Shown here: piece by piece, positions 8,834 to 17,173 of the stretch
Layout: each line of letters starts with the position of its first letter
Numbering within the stretch: position 1 is the first letter of the stretch
Origin: Cyanobacteria bacterium FACHB-471
GTDB taxonomy: Bacteria; Cyanobacteriota; Cyanobacteriia; Elainellales; Elainellaceae
Assembly: GCA_014695345.1 (NCBI GenBank)
Contig: JACJOC010000111.1
Location: forward strand, 1 to 64,000
Reading direction: 5' to 3'
DNA: 64,000 nt
Position numbers and translations under genes: made by a program
Notes under the pieces: generated by a model
The model's database searches: none
What the model saw: only the letters and a program-made list of their open reading frames with translations
What the model was told of the DNA's origin: nothing

Positions 8834-10462
8834 ATGTCCACAGAAATTCAAGCAGAATTGCAAACAGCGGTTGAAAAGCGACGGAATTTCGCGATTATTT
8901 CGCACCCGGACGCGGGTAAGACGACGCTAACCGAAAAGCTGTTGCTGTACGGAGGCGCAATTCACGAGGCAGGTGCGGTCAAGGCGCGACGGGCACAGCG
9001 TCATGCCACTTCGGACTGGATGGCAATGGAGCAACAGCGGGGCATCTCCATTACCTCGACAGTGCTGCAATTTGAGTACGACGATTACTGGATTAACCTG
9101 CTCGACACGCCGGGGCACCAAGACTTTAGTGAAGACACCTACCGCACGCTGGCGGCTGCAGACAATGCGGTGATGCTGGAAGACGCGGCAAAAGGTCTAG
9201 AACCGCAGACGCGCAAACTGTTTGAGGTTTGCCGGATGCGCGGCATTCCGATTTTCACCTTCTTCAACAAGCTCGACCGACCGGGACGCGACCCACTGGA
9301 GCTTTTAGACGAGATTGAACAGGAATTGGGCTTACAGACTTACCCGGTGAACTGGCCGATTGGCATGGGCGATCGCTTCAAAGGCGTATTCGACCGCCGC
9401 AAACGGCAAATTCACCTGTTTGAGCGTAGCGCTCACGGTAGTCGCGAAGCTGTCGATACGGTTGTGGAACTGGGCGATCCGCGCATCGAAGACCTGCTTG
9501 ACCAGGATTTGTACTACCAGCTCAAGGAAGACCTGGAACTGCTGGAAGGCGTTGGCACCGAGCTTGACTTGAATCTGGTGCATCAGGGAAAAATGACCCC
9601 AGTTTTCTTTGGCAGCGCCATGACCAACTTTGGCGTAGAGCCGTTTTTGGATGCGTTTCTGGACTATGCGCTCAAGCCTGGGGCACGGCGCAGCAGCCAA
9701 GGGGATATTGACCCAACCCATCCAGAGTTTTCTGGATTCGTGTTTAAGCTACAGGCGAATATGGACCCAAAGCATCGCGATCGCGTTGCCTTTGTTCGCG
9801 TCTGCTCTGGCAAATTTGAGAAAGACATGGTGGTGAGCCATGCCCGTTCTGGTAAGACCGTGCGACTTTCGCACCCGCAAAAGCTGTTTGGGCAGGGGCG
9901 CGAGTCGATGACCGAAGCCTTCCCTGGTGATGTGATTGGTTTGAACAACCCTGGCGTATTTGCGATCGGTGACACGATCTACAATGGTCAAAAGCTGGAA
10001 TATGAAGGCATTCCCTGCTTTTCGCCAGAACTGTTTGCCTATTTGAGAAATCCTAACCCTTCCAAGTTCAAGCAGTTTCGCAAGGGTGTAACGGAGCTAC
10101 GCGAAGAAGGTGCAGTGCAAATCATGTACTCGGCGGACGAAGCCAAACGTGACCCAATCTTGGCAGCGGTAGGGCAACTGCAATTTGAAGTCGTCCAGTT
10201 TCGCCTACAGAATGAGTATGGTGTAGAAACCACGATAGAACTGTTGCCATACAGCGTTGCCCGTTGGGTGGATGGTGGTTGGGAGGCGCTGCAAAAAGTC
10301 GGTCGCCTATTCAACACGGTGACAGTAAAAGACAGTTGGGGTCGTCCGGTGCTGCTGTTCCGCAATGAGTGGAACTGTCAGCAGGTTGAGGGTGAACATC
10401 CGGAGTTGAAGCTGAATGCGATCGCCCCTGTCGTAGCTGGGCAAGAACCAGAATCCTTGTAG
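8834..10462 (+). CDS. prfC: Peptide chain release factor 3
   Basis: 542-residue translational GTPase, the usual RF3 length. G1 is [10 protein letters not shown] near the N-terminus, G2 region [10 protein letters not shown]3 [16 protein letters not shown] (the DFSEDTYR run is typical of RF3 rather than EF-G), and G4 NKLD. The C-terminal part contains the RF3 segment [17 protein letters not shown]. It recycles RF1/RF2 from the ribosome after peptide release. It stands alone, with 233 bases upstream and a strong hairpin immediately downstream. Codon use in the first half is more GC-rich than in the flanking genes, which may reflect high expression or simple local variation. Confidence 0.96.
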   Translation: MSTEIQAELQTAVEKRRNFAIISHPDAGKTTLTEKLLLYGGAIHEAGAVKARRAQRHATSDWMAMEQQRGISITSTVLQFEYDDYWINLLDTPGHQDFSEDTYRTLAAADNAVMLEDAAKGLEPQTRKLFEVCRMRGIPIFTFFNKLDRPGRDPLELLDEIEQELGLQTYPVNWPIGMGDRFKGVFDRRKRQIHLFERSAHGSREAVDTVVELGDPRIEDLLDQDLYYQLKEDLELLEGVGTELDLNLVHQGKMTPVFFGSAMTNFGVEPFLDAFLDYALKPGARRSSQGDIDPTHPEFSGFVFKLQANMDPKHRDRVAFVRVCSGKFEKDMVVSHARSGKTVRLSHPQKLFGQGRESMTEAFPGDVIGLNNPGVFAIGDTIYNGQKLEYEGIPCFSPELFAYLRNPNPSKFKQFRKGVTELREEGAVQIMYSADEAKRDPILAAVGQLQFEVVQFRLQNEYGVETTIELLPYSVARWVDGGWEALQKVGRLFNTVTVKDSWGRPVLLFRNEWNCQQVEGEHPELKLNAIAPVVAGQEPESL

Positions 10463-10480
10463 ATGTGGCAATTTAAATAG

Positions 10481-10523
10481 AATTATGAGAGGCGCACCCC
10501 TTAGGGGTGCGCCTCTCATAATT
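10481..10523. terminator. Perfect 20-bp hairpin after prfC
   Basis: Arms 10481-10500 and 10504-10523 are perfect reverse complements around the loop TTA. The stem begins 18 bases after the prfC stop. The A/T-rich base of the stem supplies a short T run on either strand, so it can act as a factor-independent terminator. Its unusually long perfect stem also fits a mobile palindromic element. Confidence 0.75.
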
Positions 10524-10998
10524 TATTCTTACAACTAGACTCTCGAAGAATGGTTAGTGTGTTTAACCAAATGAAAAATGCTCGATACATTGCTGCAGTC
10601 GTAGTTAAAACCTTTGAAAGAAAAGGCTGAAGCAGCCCGATATGAGGGCGATCGCCAACTCTAAATCTTTTCTAACTGACACCAACTCTCTTTAAGGTTA
10701 TACAGTTTGGAGCCTACCCCACATACACGGGTAAGCTCCAAACTGTGTAACTTCATGCAGAAACGATATCAGCTCCAGACTTTTTCTGACTTTTTCTGGC
10801 TGGCAATCTTGGAATCACTATTTATTCTAGTGATAGGTAAAGACAACTTATTTCGCTGTGTCAAACAATTATCACTTGTAATGATGATGTCTGACCGACT
10901 CCTTAAATAGAGTGCAGACATCATTATCTTTATCATTCAGGAGAAATTGTTCGTCAGCTTGAATACGTTCAAAACCCTATTTTTGAGAAACTTCTACC
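10524..10998. other. Gene-poor region with two long hairpins
   Basis: Hairpin 1 pairs 10702-10719 with 10729-10746 (17 of 18 positions, loop 9). Hairpin 2 pairs 10884-10893 with 10915-10924 (10 of 10, loop 21). A 67-codon plus-strand frame (10707-10910) runs between them but has no clear ribosome binding site and a composition unlike its neighbours, so I do not call it a gene. The two hairpins upstream of the gene at 10999 could be a leader or a small structured RNA. Confidence 0.5.
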
Positions 10999-11466
10999 AT
11001 GATTAATCACATCTCACTTGCAGTCAATAATCCCTCTCACGTTGCTGAAGTCGTTGCAGAATTATGGCAGGGGCAAGCGGTTCCATTCCCCAATCACCCT
11101 GGCTATTACATTACCTTTGCGATGGATTCCTTTGGTAGTTTGATTGAGTTTTTACCCAAAAAGACTGTTCTCCAGCCGAATTCAGTTGGTAAAGGTGTAC
11201 AGTTCGCTGATCTGTCCTCCGAGGTGCCAGTTCACACTGCAACCCATGCAAACCTTATGGTGCCAATCAGTGAGGCGCAAATTTATGCGATCGCCGAGCG
11301 AGAAGGCTGGCGAGCTGTTCGCTGCAAACGATCTGACGATTTTGAACTCATTGAATTTTGGTTGGAAAACGAAGTTTTGTTGGAGCTACTGCCGCCAACC
11401 ATGAGTGAGCAATACCTGACTGCAACCCGTCCAGAAAACTTGCAGGCTATCCTCGCTGCTAAATAG
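10999..11466 (+). CDS. VOC-like hypothetical protein, copy 1
   Basis: 155 residues. The opening MINHISLAVNNPSHVAEVVA, a later DSFGSLIEFLP, and the end segment FELIEFWLENEVLLELLPP look like the beta-alpha-beta-beta-beta units of vicinal-oxygen-chelate (glyoxalase/dioxygenase) proteins. It is clearly paralogous to the protein at 11991 (same N-terminal pattern, the same REGWR and LIEFW blocks and the same C-terminus pattern). Metal-ligand positions cannot be assigned with confidence, so the reaction is unknown. It is separated by about 23 bases from a membrane-protein gene and is probably in one operon with it and the second copy. Confidence 0.75.
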   Translation: MINHISLAVNNPSHVAEVVAELWQGQAVPFPNHPGYYITFAMDSFGSLIEFLPKKTVLQPNSVGKGVQFADLSSEVPVHTATHANLMVPISEAQIYAIAEREGWRAVRCKRSDDFELIEFWLENEVLLELLPPTMSEQYLTATRPENLQAILAAK

Positions 11467-11489
11467 GAAATCTCAAAAATTCGTTGAGA

Positions 11490-11960
11490 ATGGGCATCAC
11501 ATTTATGGACTTTGCTCACTGGTTTTTATTGCTTTGTACCTTGCTCGGCTTCTACAACCTCGGTACAATCTGGTTTGTGCAAATTGTAGTTTATCCTCTC
11601 TTCGCTAAAGTCGGCGCAGAAGAATATATCACCTACCATACGTTTTACTCACGTCAAATACCGCTTCCGGTGATTCTTCCAGGATTCGCTAACTTTCTAT
11701 TGCCGATCGCCCTAGTTTTCTATCATCCTGAGTTTGTATCCCTAGAAATTGCTCTAGCCAATGCCGCCTGTGGGCTGTTATCCCTCGTTGTAACAGTGGC
11801 ATTAGAAATACCGCGTCATCATCGTCTGGAAAAAGGCGGCAAACAGGAGGAAGTGATCCAAGAATTAATCTGCTACAACTGGCCCCGCACCTTCGGCATC
11901 ATGGGTTCTGCCTTTCTTACACTCATGATGCTGATGCAGGCTTTCTCACCCACTGTTTAG
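11490..11960 (+). CDS. Four-helix membrane protein of unknown function
   Basis: About 156 residues with four hydrophobic segments: FAHWFLLLCTLLGFYNLGTI, PVILPGFANFLLPIALVFY, an Ala/Leu-rich stretch ending LLSLVVTVALEI, and RTFGIMGSAFLTLMMLMQAF. Between helices 3 and 4 there is a charged loop (RHHRLEKGGKQEE). The start is uncertain: ATG at 11490 or 11505 both fit, and neither has a strong Shine-Dalgarno sequence. I do not recognise the family. It lies between the two VOC-like paralogues and probably works with them, but no function is evident. Confidence 0.75.
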   Translation: MGITFMDFAHWFLLLCTLLGFYNLGTIWFVQIVVYPLFAKVGAEEYITYHTFYSRQIPLPVILPGFANFLLPIALVFYHPEFVSLEIALANAACGLLSLVVTVALEIPRHHRLEKGGKQEEVIQELICYNWPRTFGIMGSAFLTLMMLMQAFSPTV

Positions 11961-11990
11961 TTGATTGTTTAATTTAACGGAGTAACTTTC

Positions 11991-12470
11991 ATGATTCACC
12001 ATATTTCGATTGATGCTCACAATCCATTACGGGTTGCTGGTGTTCTTGCAGAAATCTGGAATGGCAAAGCCTATCAATTCCTTTATCCCAACAGTTATCA
12101 CGTGATGCCCTGCGATCGCTACGGTACAGGGATTGTGGTGTTCCCTAAAGGAACGGTATGGGTTCCTGGTGTTGATACTCAATCAGCTCACCTGCTCCCC
12201 GCTGTGTCTACCGATTTGGTCGCTGTTCATGCTGCGATCTCAGTCCCTACAACCCAGCAGCAGATTGAGCAGATTGGGCAACGGGAAGGATGGCGCGTTT
12301 TGACTCGTGAGCAAGGAGATGGTCCTTTCCGGCTAATCGAGTTTTGGATAGAGAATCGCATCCTGTTTGAGTTTTTGCCACCAGGGTTTGAACCCCAATA
12401 TTTGCAAACGATGCAGCCCGAAATGATTGAGCAAATTTTAGGTCAGCCGATTCAACCTACAGCGGTTTAG
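11991..12470 (+). CDS. VOC-like hypothetical protein, copy 2
   Basis: 159 residues, paralogue of the protein at 10999. It opens MIHHISIDAHNPLRVAGVLA and shares the REGWR block and an IEFWIENRILFEFLPPGFE segment with copy 1. The ATG follows AACGGAGTAA, a good ribosome binding site. The middle parts differ enough that the two copies are old duplicates rather than recent ones. Function unknown; a small-ligand-binding VOC fold is inferred. The GST gene follows after 84 bases. Confidence 0.75.
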   Translation: MIHHISIDAHNPLRVAGVLAEIWNGKAYQFLYPNSYHVMPCDRYGTGIVVFPKGTVWVPGVDTQSAHLLPAVSTDLVAVHAAISVPTTQQQIEQIGQREGWRVLTREQGDGPFRLIEFWIENRILFEFLPPGFEPQYLQTMQPEMIEQILGQPIQPTAV

Positions 12471-12554
12471 GAATAGGGTGGGCGATCGCCACATTCCCTA
12501 ACCCAAATCTCAAACAACAATCATCTAACCCTCAATCACAGAGGGGCTTCTTCC

Positions 12555-13217
12555 ATGACTGAAATTGAACTTTATAGTGCGGCTTTATGCCCATTTGCCC
12601 ATCGAACACATCTGGCTCTGATTGAAAAAGGATTACCGTTCAGGCTAATTGAAATCGATTTACACAACCAACCTGAAAACTTCAGGGAAATTTCTCCTTA
12701 TGGGAAAGTGCCTGTACTCAAGCACGGCAAGAATCGCGTCTGGGAATCTACCATTGTTAATGAGTATTTGGAGGAAACCTTTCCAGAGCGCCCTCTGTTA
12801 CCCAAAGCACCGATTCAGCGTGCCCAGGCAAGGATTTGGATTGATTTTGCTGATACCCGATTGTTTGCTACTACTGGCAAAGTGTTGTATGCTCGCGATT
12901 CGCAACCGCCAACAGAAGCCCTACAGGAACTCACCAAACACCTACAGTTTATTGAAGCCGGACTACAAACAACGGCAGCGGTAGGCCCCTACTGGCTAGG
13001 GTCAGAGGTGAGTTTGGTTGATTTGACCTATTATCCTTGGTTCGAGCAATGGACCGTGCTAGAACAGTACCGAGGATTTGAATTTCCTACGGGACTCGAT
13101 CGCCTAAAGCAATGGTGGGAAGCTATGGCCGCCCGTGAGTCAGTACGAGCGATCGCCCAGTCTCAGAACTTCTACATTGAACGTTATGCTCAGTTTGAAG
13201 CTGCTAAGGTTGGATAG
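12555..13217 (+). CDS. Glutathione S-transferase family protein
   Basis: 220 residues. An N-terminal thioredoxin-fold domain (1-80) has the catalytic-type CPFAHR (Cys at about 12), the cis-Pro motif GKVPVL and the glutathione-binding ES in VWESTIVNEYLEE. An all-helical C-terminal domain follows. A cysteine at the active site, rather than Ser or Tyr, points to omega/DHAR-type GSTs, which carry out thiol transfer, dehydroascorbate reduction or deglutathionylation. The gene follows the VOC pair in the same direction with GAGGGG upstream. It probably takes part in detoxification or redox repair; the substrate is unknown. Confidence 0.9.
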   Translation: MTEIELYSAALCPFAHRTHLALIEKGLPFRLIEIDLHNQPENFREISPYGKVPVLKHGKNRVWESTIVNEYLEETFPERPLLPKAPIQRAQARIWIDFADTRLFATTGKVLYARDSQPPTEALQELTKHLQFIEAGLQTTAAVGPYWLGSEVSLVDLTYYPWFEQWTVLEQYRGFEFPTGLDRLKQWWEAMAARESVRAIAQSQNFYIERYAQFEAAKVG

Positions 13218-13232
13218 CAGTTCCCTGTGAGA

Positions 13233-13259
13233 TAGGGGCATGGCATTGCCATGCCCCTA
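13233..13259. repeat. Dispersed 27-bp palindromic element, copy 1
   Basis: Arms TAGGGGCATGGCA and TGCCATGCCCCTA are exact reverse complements around a single T. It lies 15 bases after the GST stop, so it may terminate that transcript. The same element with two changed bases occurs at 34639-34665, which makes it a dispersed family rather than a one-off terminator. Confidence 0.8.
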
Positions 13260-13352
13260 CAGAGAGGATTGAGATTCGTGAATCATATCCGCATTCAGCA
13301 ATGCCTTTAGCAATGCACAAGATATGATGTGTAACCGGACTTTAGTGGCAAG

Positions 13353-13874
13353 TTATTTAGATGGCTCTATTTCAGGTTGCCCCATTAGTGTGCGAACGGC
13401 AGTTGTAACTTCTGGCATAGCTAGTGCTAGAGAAGCAAATGAGCAAAGGGTTGCGATCTGGCAGTACTCACAAAAGGCTTTGTTCTCACTCCATTCTTCA
13501 CGGGCTAGCTCAGCCGATGCAATGGAGTCCATCAGAATTTTGGCACCCATTGCGACCGGCACCAGTGGGTTTTCTTTGGCACGGTTTTCGCCACCTGTTG
13601 TGGCTAGCCAAGCTGTGATGCCATAGTTAATCATCATGAGTGGTCCGTCGGGAGTGTTTAGCCGACTGTAGGCATAGTTAGAAGCATCAACGCGATCGGA
13701 ATCTACAAATGGAATGGGCAGATCGGGGAGTTCTTTCAGTACGCCACTCTGATAGAGGGTGACGATTTGGGCCATTGTTCCTCCCAGCATTGAGAGTCCA
13801 ACGATCCAGCGACGACGCTCTAGATCGGGACTAGTTCCTTCACGCAGTTCTTTACTAAGCTGTTGTGGTTCCAT
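13353..13874 (-). CDS. VKOR-like protein with a single CxxC
   Basis: 173 residues. It opens MEPQQLSKELREGTSPDLER, then RRRWIVGLSMLGGTMAQIV (first hydrophobic segment). The end has FCEYCQIATLCSFASLALA, a CxxC at the start of a hydrophobic helix as in vitamin K epoxide reductase (VKOR) active sites. I recall close cyanobacterial proteins labelled VKOR family. It lacks the second (loop) cysteine pair and the fused thioredoxin domain of the classical cyanobacterial VKOR, so electron relay would differ. It may be a membrane thiol oxidoreductase or a degenerate relative. It is transcribed toward the GST gene. Confidence 0.7.
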   Translation of the reverse strand: MEPQQLSKELREGTSPDLERRRWIVGLSMLGGTMAQIVTLYQSGVLKELPDLPIPFVDSDRVDASNYAYSRLNTPDGPLMMINYGITAWLATTGGENRAKENPLVPVAMGAKILMDSIASAELAREEWSENKAFCEYCQIATLCSFASLALAMPEVTTAVRTLMGQPEIEPSK

Positions 13875-13936
13875 GATTTACTTTGCCTTGTTAATGGTTT
13901 GTTAGTGATAAGTTTGCTTGGGTTTGGAGGAATGGG

Positions 13937-13965
13937 GGATGCGTTACGCTATCGCTAACGCACCC
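13937..13965. repeat. Imperfect inverted repeat, GGATGCGTTA type
   Basis: GGATGCGTTA (13937-13946) pairs with TAACGCACCC (13956-13965), 9 of 10 positions, around a loop that carries CGCTATCG. Similar GTGCGTTA/TAACGCAC palindromes are common between cyanobacterial genes. It lies between two minus-strand genes and could end transcription of the 13985-16747 gene. Confidence 0.6.
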
Positions 13966-13984
13966 TACGTAGCCAAATGGTGAA

Positions 13985-16747
13985 TTAATCGATCAGGTGA
14001 AATCCGCTGGAGGCAATGACGCCTGCGATCGCCGCTGTTGCAACAGAGGTAATGGCAGTACCAAACACCCACCAGGCGGCAGCAGCCGTTGTTTTTTGAA
14101 CTTCTTCTGCCTGTTCTTTTGCCTGATGTTTGAGAGCACTGATTCGCTCTTGAACTTTTGTTTGCACTTGTTCAGCCCGGCTCAGTGCGCTATCTCGTGC
14201 CGCCTCAATCTGGTCAACAATTTTGTTAGCCTTTTCCTCAGAGATATCTCGTCGGGAACTGAGCAGAGCAACCAGTGTGTCGCGATCGAACTGGCTGAGG
14301 CGATCGCGCAGTGCTTCTAGTCCTGCTTCGGGGTCGTCAAACAATTTGCGAATATCGCGCTGGATTCCCTCATAGTTGAGCTCTGGCTGCTCTAGTGAGT
14401 TGAAATAATTTCGAGTGTTATCAGAAACATCACGAGATACATCCTGAACGCGATCGCGAACACGATTGACGAGTTCACGGGGAGAACGGGCGATCCCTCG
14501 CACTCCATTCAGGACTTGATCAATCCTTCTGTTAATTTGCTCTTCACTCACTCCTTGCTGCTGGCTGAGCAGTCTCACCAGTGTCTCTCGATCAAAGTGA
14601 GAAAGCCAGGTTCTTAAGGCTGAAATTCCTGCCTGTGGATCGTCCAAAAGCTGCTGTAGCTGATTCTGAAGCTGTTCTGGGTCGAGTTCTCCTATACCTG
14701 TGTTTTGCGAAACGCCGCGCAAGTAGTCTGCAAGTTGATGAGTAATGTGATCAACCTGTTTTCTTGCTTGCTCAGTTAGCGCTTGTGGAGCGTGGAGAAT
14801 GCCATCTCGAATGGTTTCAACCTGATCGACCAGTTGGTTGACCTGTTGTGGATTCAGGTCTTGTCGCTGAGAAAGGATCTGCTCTAACGAACTGCGATCA
14901 AGCTGTCTCAGTCCGGTTCGCAGGGCTAGCAAACCACCACCAGGAGATTCCAGTAACATCTGGAATGTTTGCTGAATGGACTCAGGAGATAACTCTGCTG
15001 AATTAGTTTCTCGCAGATAAGACTCAACCTGTTGGCGAAACTCACTGGCTTGCACTTGCAGCTGATTCCAGGTTTCTTGAGATTGATTTAAGAAGCGATC
15101 GCGTGCCCCTTCCAGGTCATTTAGAATCTGTTCAGTTTCGTCTGGATTCAGATCTTGCCGATTTGCTAACAACAGTTGTGTTAGCGTATCTCGGTCAAAC
15201 TGAAGCAGCCGATTGCCAAGCATTTCATAAGTTACATCTGGATCTGCCAACAGTGCTGTAAAGTCCTGTTGAATCTGATCTGAATTCAGCGCTTCCTTCG
15301 GAGCAGAACTGAGATAGGTTTCAACCTGATGGCGCAATGCTTGCGATCGCTCCTGTTCTTCTGCTACCTGAACCTGATCCAAAACTTCTCGACGAATTAG
15401 TTCTAGCCCATCAGCGATGCTATTAATTTGCTCAGGATTTAGCTCTTCTCGACGATTCAACACTTCCACAAAGTAAGGGCGGTTGAGCTGAGCAAGCTGT
15501 TGATGCACCAGTTCTGCATCTGCCTCTGGATCAAACAACACTTCTCGGAAACCGCGATCGAGGCTGTCCGGCTGGAGATACCAGGTTGGAGAATGGAGCA
15601 AGTAGTGTTCCACATCTGACCGAATCACCAGGGAAGGGGTGGATTGAGTCACTTGAGCAGCTACCTGCTGAGCCTGATTACCCACCTGCTGACTAAGAGA
15701 ACTCAGCGACTTTTTCAAGGCTTCAGAACTCAGACCCGAAACACCACCTCGTCCCGTCAGCATTGTTACCAACGCACTCATTCCCAGTTCTAAAGTGCGT
15801 TCCCGTAAGCCTACACCTTGCTGAGCACCTTGCTGAGTTTCAGGTTGCTCATTTCTATGAGACTGTTGCTCAGAGGTTGATTCATCACTCTGGTGTCCAT
15901 TGCCGTTTTCGGCAGGTTTGAGTCCTAGAATCTGTGTCAGGCGATCGCGCAGCTTACCCGATGCCAAATCTTCTGAGCTTGCCGATTGGATTAAATCAAC
16001 CAATTCTGAACTTGCACCAGATAACAAACCTGAGCCACCTAATAAACTCAATGCCTGATTGGGTGGGTTCTTCAGATTGGGCTGAGGTAGCTGTAATGTC
16101 GAGATATAGTTCTCCAAGTTTTCGCGTAGCTGATTGGAAGACAGGGTCGATCGCAACTCCTTGCTAACGGCATCGACCGAGGCTTGTACCGTATTGGTGA
16201 TCTGGCTACTTGCCGCCTGACCACTCAAGGCAGTCGCCACAGTTGCCATTACACCCTGTACACCCACACTGGCAGTGTTTCCCACAGTTCCTAAGAGGGA
16301 GGCGATCGCCTGCGAACTCAACCACAGCAGCAGTAAAAAATAGACCGACCAGATCACCACTGCAACAATCGCCCCTAACCCTGCCTGATGAATGAGCGTC
16401 AGCTTCACTGCCAAAAAGCAAGCAGCAAACAGAGCTGTATTGACAATAAAAACTGTGGCGCTGCCAACCTTTGCTTCAACTTTGCGAATCTTCTTTCCCC
16501 AACTTTTCTGATCGTCGTCTGTATCCGCTGGATTGATGCCAGCAGAAATTCCAGCCGCAATAGAGAGGTTGCTGAGCAAAAATTGAAAGGCAAACGCCAT
16601 GACCACGCCTGCAATCAGGGCAATGAAAAACTGTGGTCCTGAAAGAAATGTGAGCGCCGAGTACTCATCCGGAGTAACCACCTGTCCTAATGACAGGTTA
16701 ACGATTAAATGAGTGATTTCAGATTGTTGAAACATAAGTTGAAACAC
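13985..16747 (-). CDS. Large membrane-anchored protein with five internal repeats
   Basis: 920 residues. Three hydrophobic segments lie near the N-terminus (FFIALIAGVVMAFAFQFLL, VFIVNTALFAACFLAVKLTL, GAIVAVVIWSVYFLLLLWL) and one at the C-terminus (ITSVATAAIAGVIASSG). Between about 370 and 880 there are five degenerate units of roughly 95-110 residues. Each has a predicted helix with DPEA, then an L-S-Q-F-D-R-x-T-L core (for example LLQFDRDTL, LRQLDRSSL, LSHFDRETL, LSQFDRDTL), then a Q/E-rich helix ending in DQIE or DQVE. The second in-frame Met (residue 5) is an alternative start. I do not recognise a named family. A membrane-tethered helical scaffold is the plain reading. Confidence 0.85.
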   Translation of the reverse strand: MFQLMFQQSEITHLIVNLSLGQVVTPDEYSALTFLSGPQFFIALIAGVVMAFAFQFLLSNLSIAAGISAGINPADTDDDQKSWGKKIRKVEAKVGSATVFIVNTALFAACFLAVKLTLIHQAGLGAIVAVVIWSVYFLLLLWLSSQAIASLLGTVGNTASVGVQGVMATVATALSGQAASSQITNTVQASVDAVSKELRSTLSSNQLRENLENYISTLQLPQPNLKNPPNQALSLLGGSGLLSGASSELVDLIQSASSEDLASGKLRDRLTQILGLKPAENGNGHQSDESTSEQQSHRNEQPETQQGAQQGVGLRERTLELGMSALVTMLTGRGGVSGLSSEALKKSLSSLSQQVGNQAQQVAAQVTQSTPSLVIRSDVEHYLLHSPTWYLQPDSLDRGFREVLFDPEADAELVHQQLAQLNRPYFVEVLNRREELNPEQINSIADGLELIRREVLDQVQVAEEQERSQALRHQVETYLSSAPKEALNSDQIQQDFTALLADPDVTYEMLGNRLLQFDRDTLTQLLLANRQDLNPDETEQILNDLEGARDRFLNQSQETWNQLQVQASEFRQQVESYLRETNSAELSPESIQQTFQMLLESPGGGLLALRTGLRQLDRSSLEQILSQRQDLNPQQVNQLVDQVETIRDGILHAPQALTEQARKQVDHITHQLADYLRGVSQNTGIGELDPEQLQNQLQQLLDDPQAGISALRTWLSHFDRETLVRLLSQQQGVSEEQINRRIDQVLNGVRGIARSPRELVNRVRDRVQDVSRDVSDNTRNYFNSLEQPELNYEGIQRDIRKLFDDPEAGLEALRDRLSQFDRDTLVALLSSRRDISEEKANKIVDQIEAARDSALSRAEQVQTKVQERISALKHQAKEQAEEVQKTTAAAAWWVFGTAITSVATAAIAGVIASSGFHLID

Positions 16748-17173
16748 AAGTCATTTGTCACATCAAGAACTATCGGTCGTCAACTCATAACCAATAGCCA
16801 TTGACCCGCAACCAATGACCAATGACCTCTTTCATAGCTTGTTATGCTTCTCATCCTAGTCAGGCGTTTTATAGTTGAAGTCCGTCTCTAGTTCCAGGCA
16901 GGTATCCTGCCAAAGAGTGAGACTGCACTGCGCTGGAAAGTAGTGGTGAGCACAACCCGATATTGATATGCGACCTAGCGGTGGGTTGCCCTCTAATGCA
17001 ATCGGAATCGCTTTCTGGCAAGCTCAAATAACCAAGAGCGGCAGATATTGAATTAATATTATGTCTGATCAGCCTACAGATTTTACCCTTCGCACGGAAG
17101 TCCCTGATATTGCCCAGCCCTAGTTTTTGGAATTGGTATTATGGCTGAAGTCAGGAGAGTTATCATTACCGCT
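16748..17173. other. Divergent intergenic region
   Basis: It lies between the minus-strand repeat protein and the plus-strand DUF1186 gene and must hold both promoters. It contains short repeated words (CCAATGACC and similar, 16785-16827) and a small dyad GGCAGG-TAT-CCTGCC at 16897-16911. A 16-codon ATG frame at 17061 ends after VPDIAQP and may be a relic. No RNA gene could be recognised. Confidence 0.4.

Noticed and set aside
10707-10910. 67-codon plus-strand open frame.
   Set aside because: No ribosome binding site; it runs through hairpin sequence and has a composition unlike nearby proteins.
16880-17040. Segment with dyads that looked like a structured RNA (6S or riboswitch).
   Set aside because: No match to a known consensus that I can recall, and only one short stem is clear.
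17061-17111. 16-codon ATG frame before the DUF1186 gene.
   Set aside because: Too short, with no ribosome binding site; perhaps a relic.
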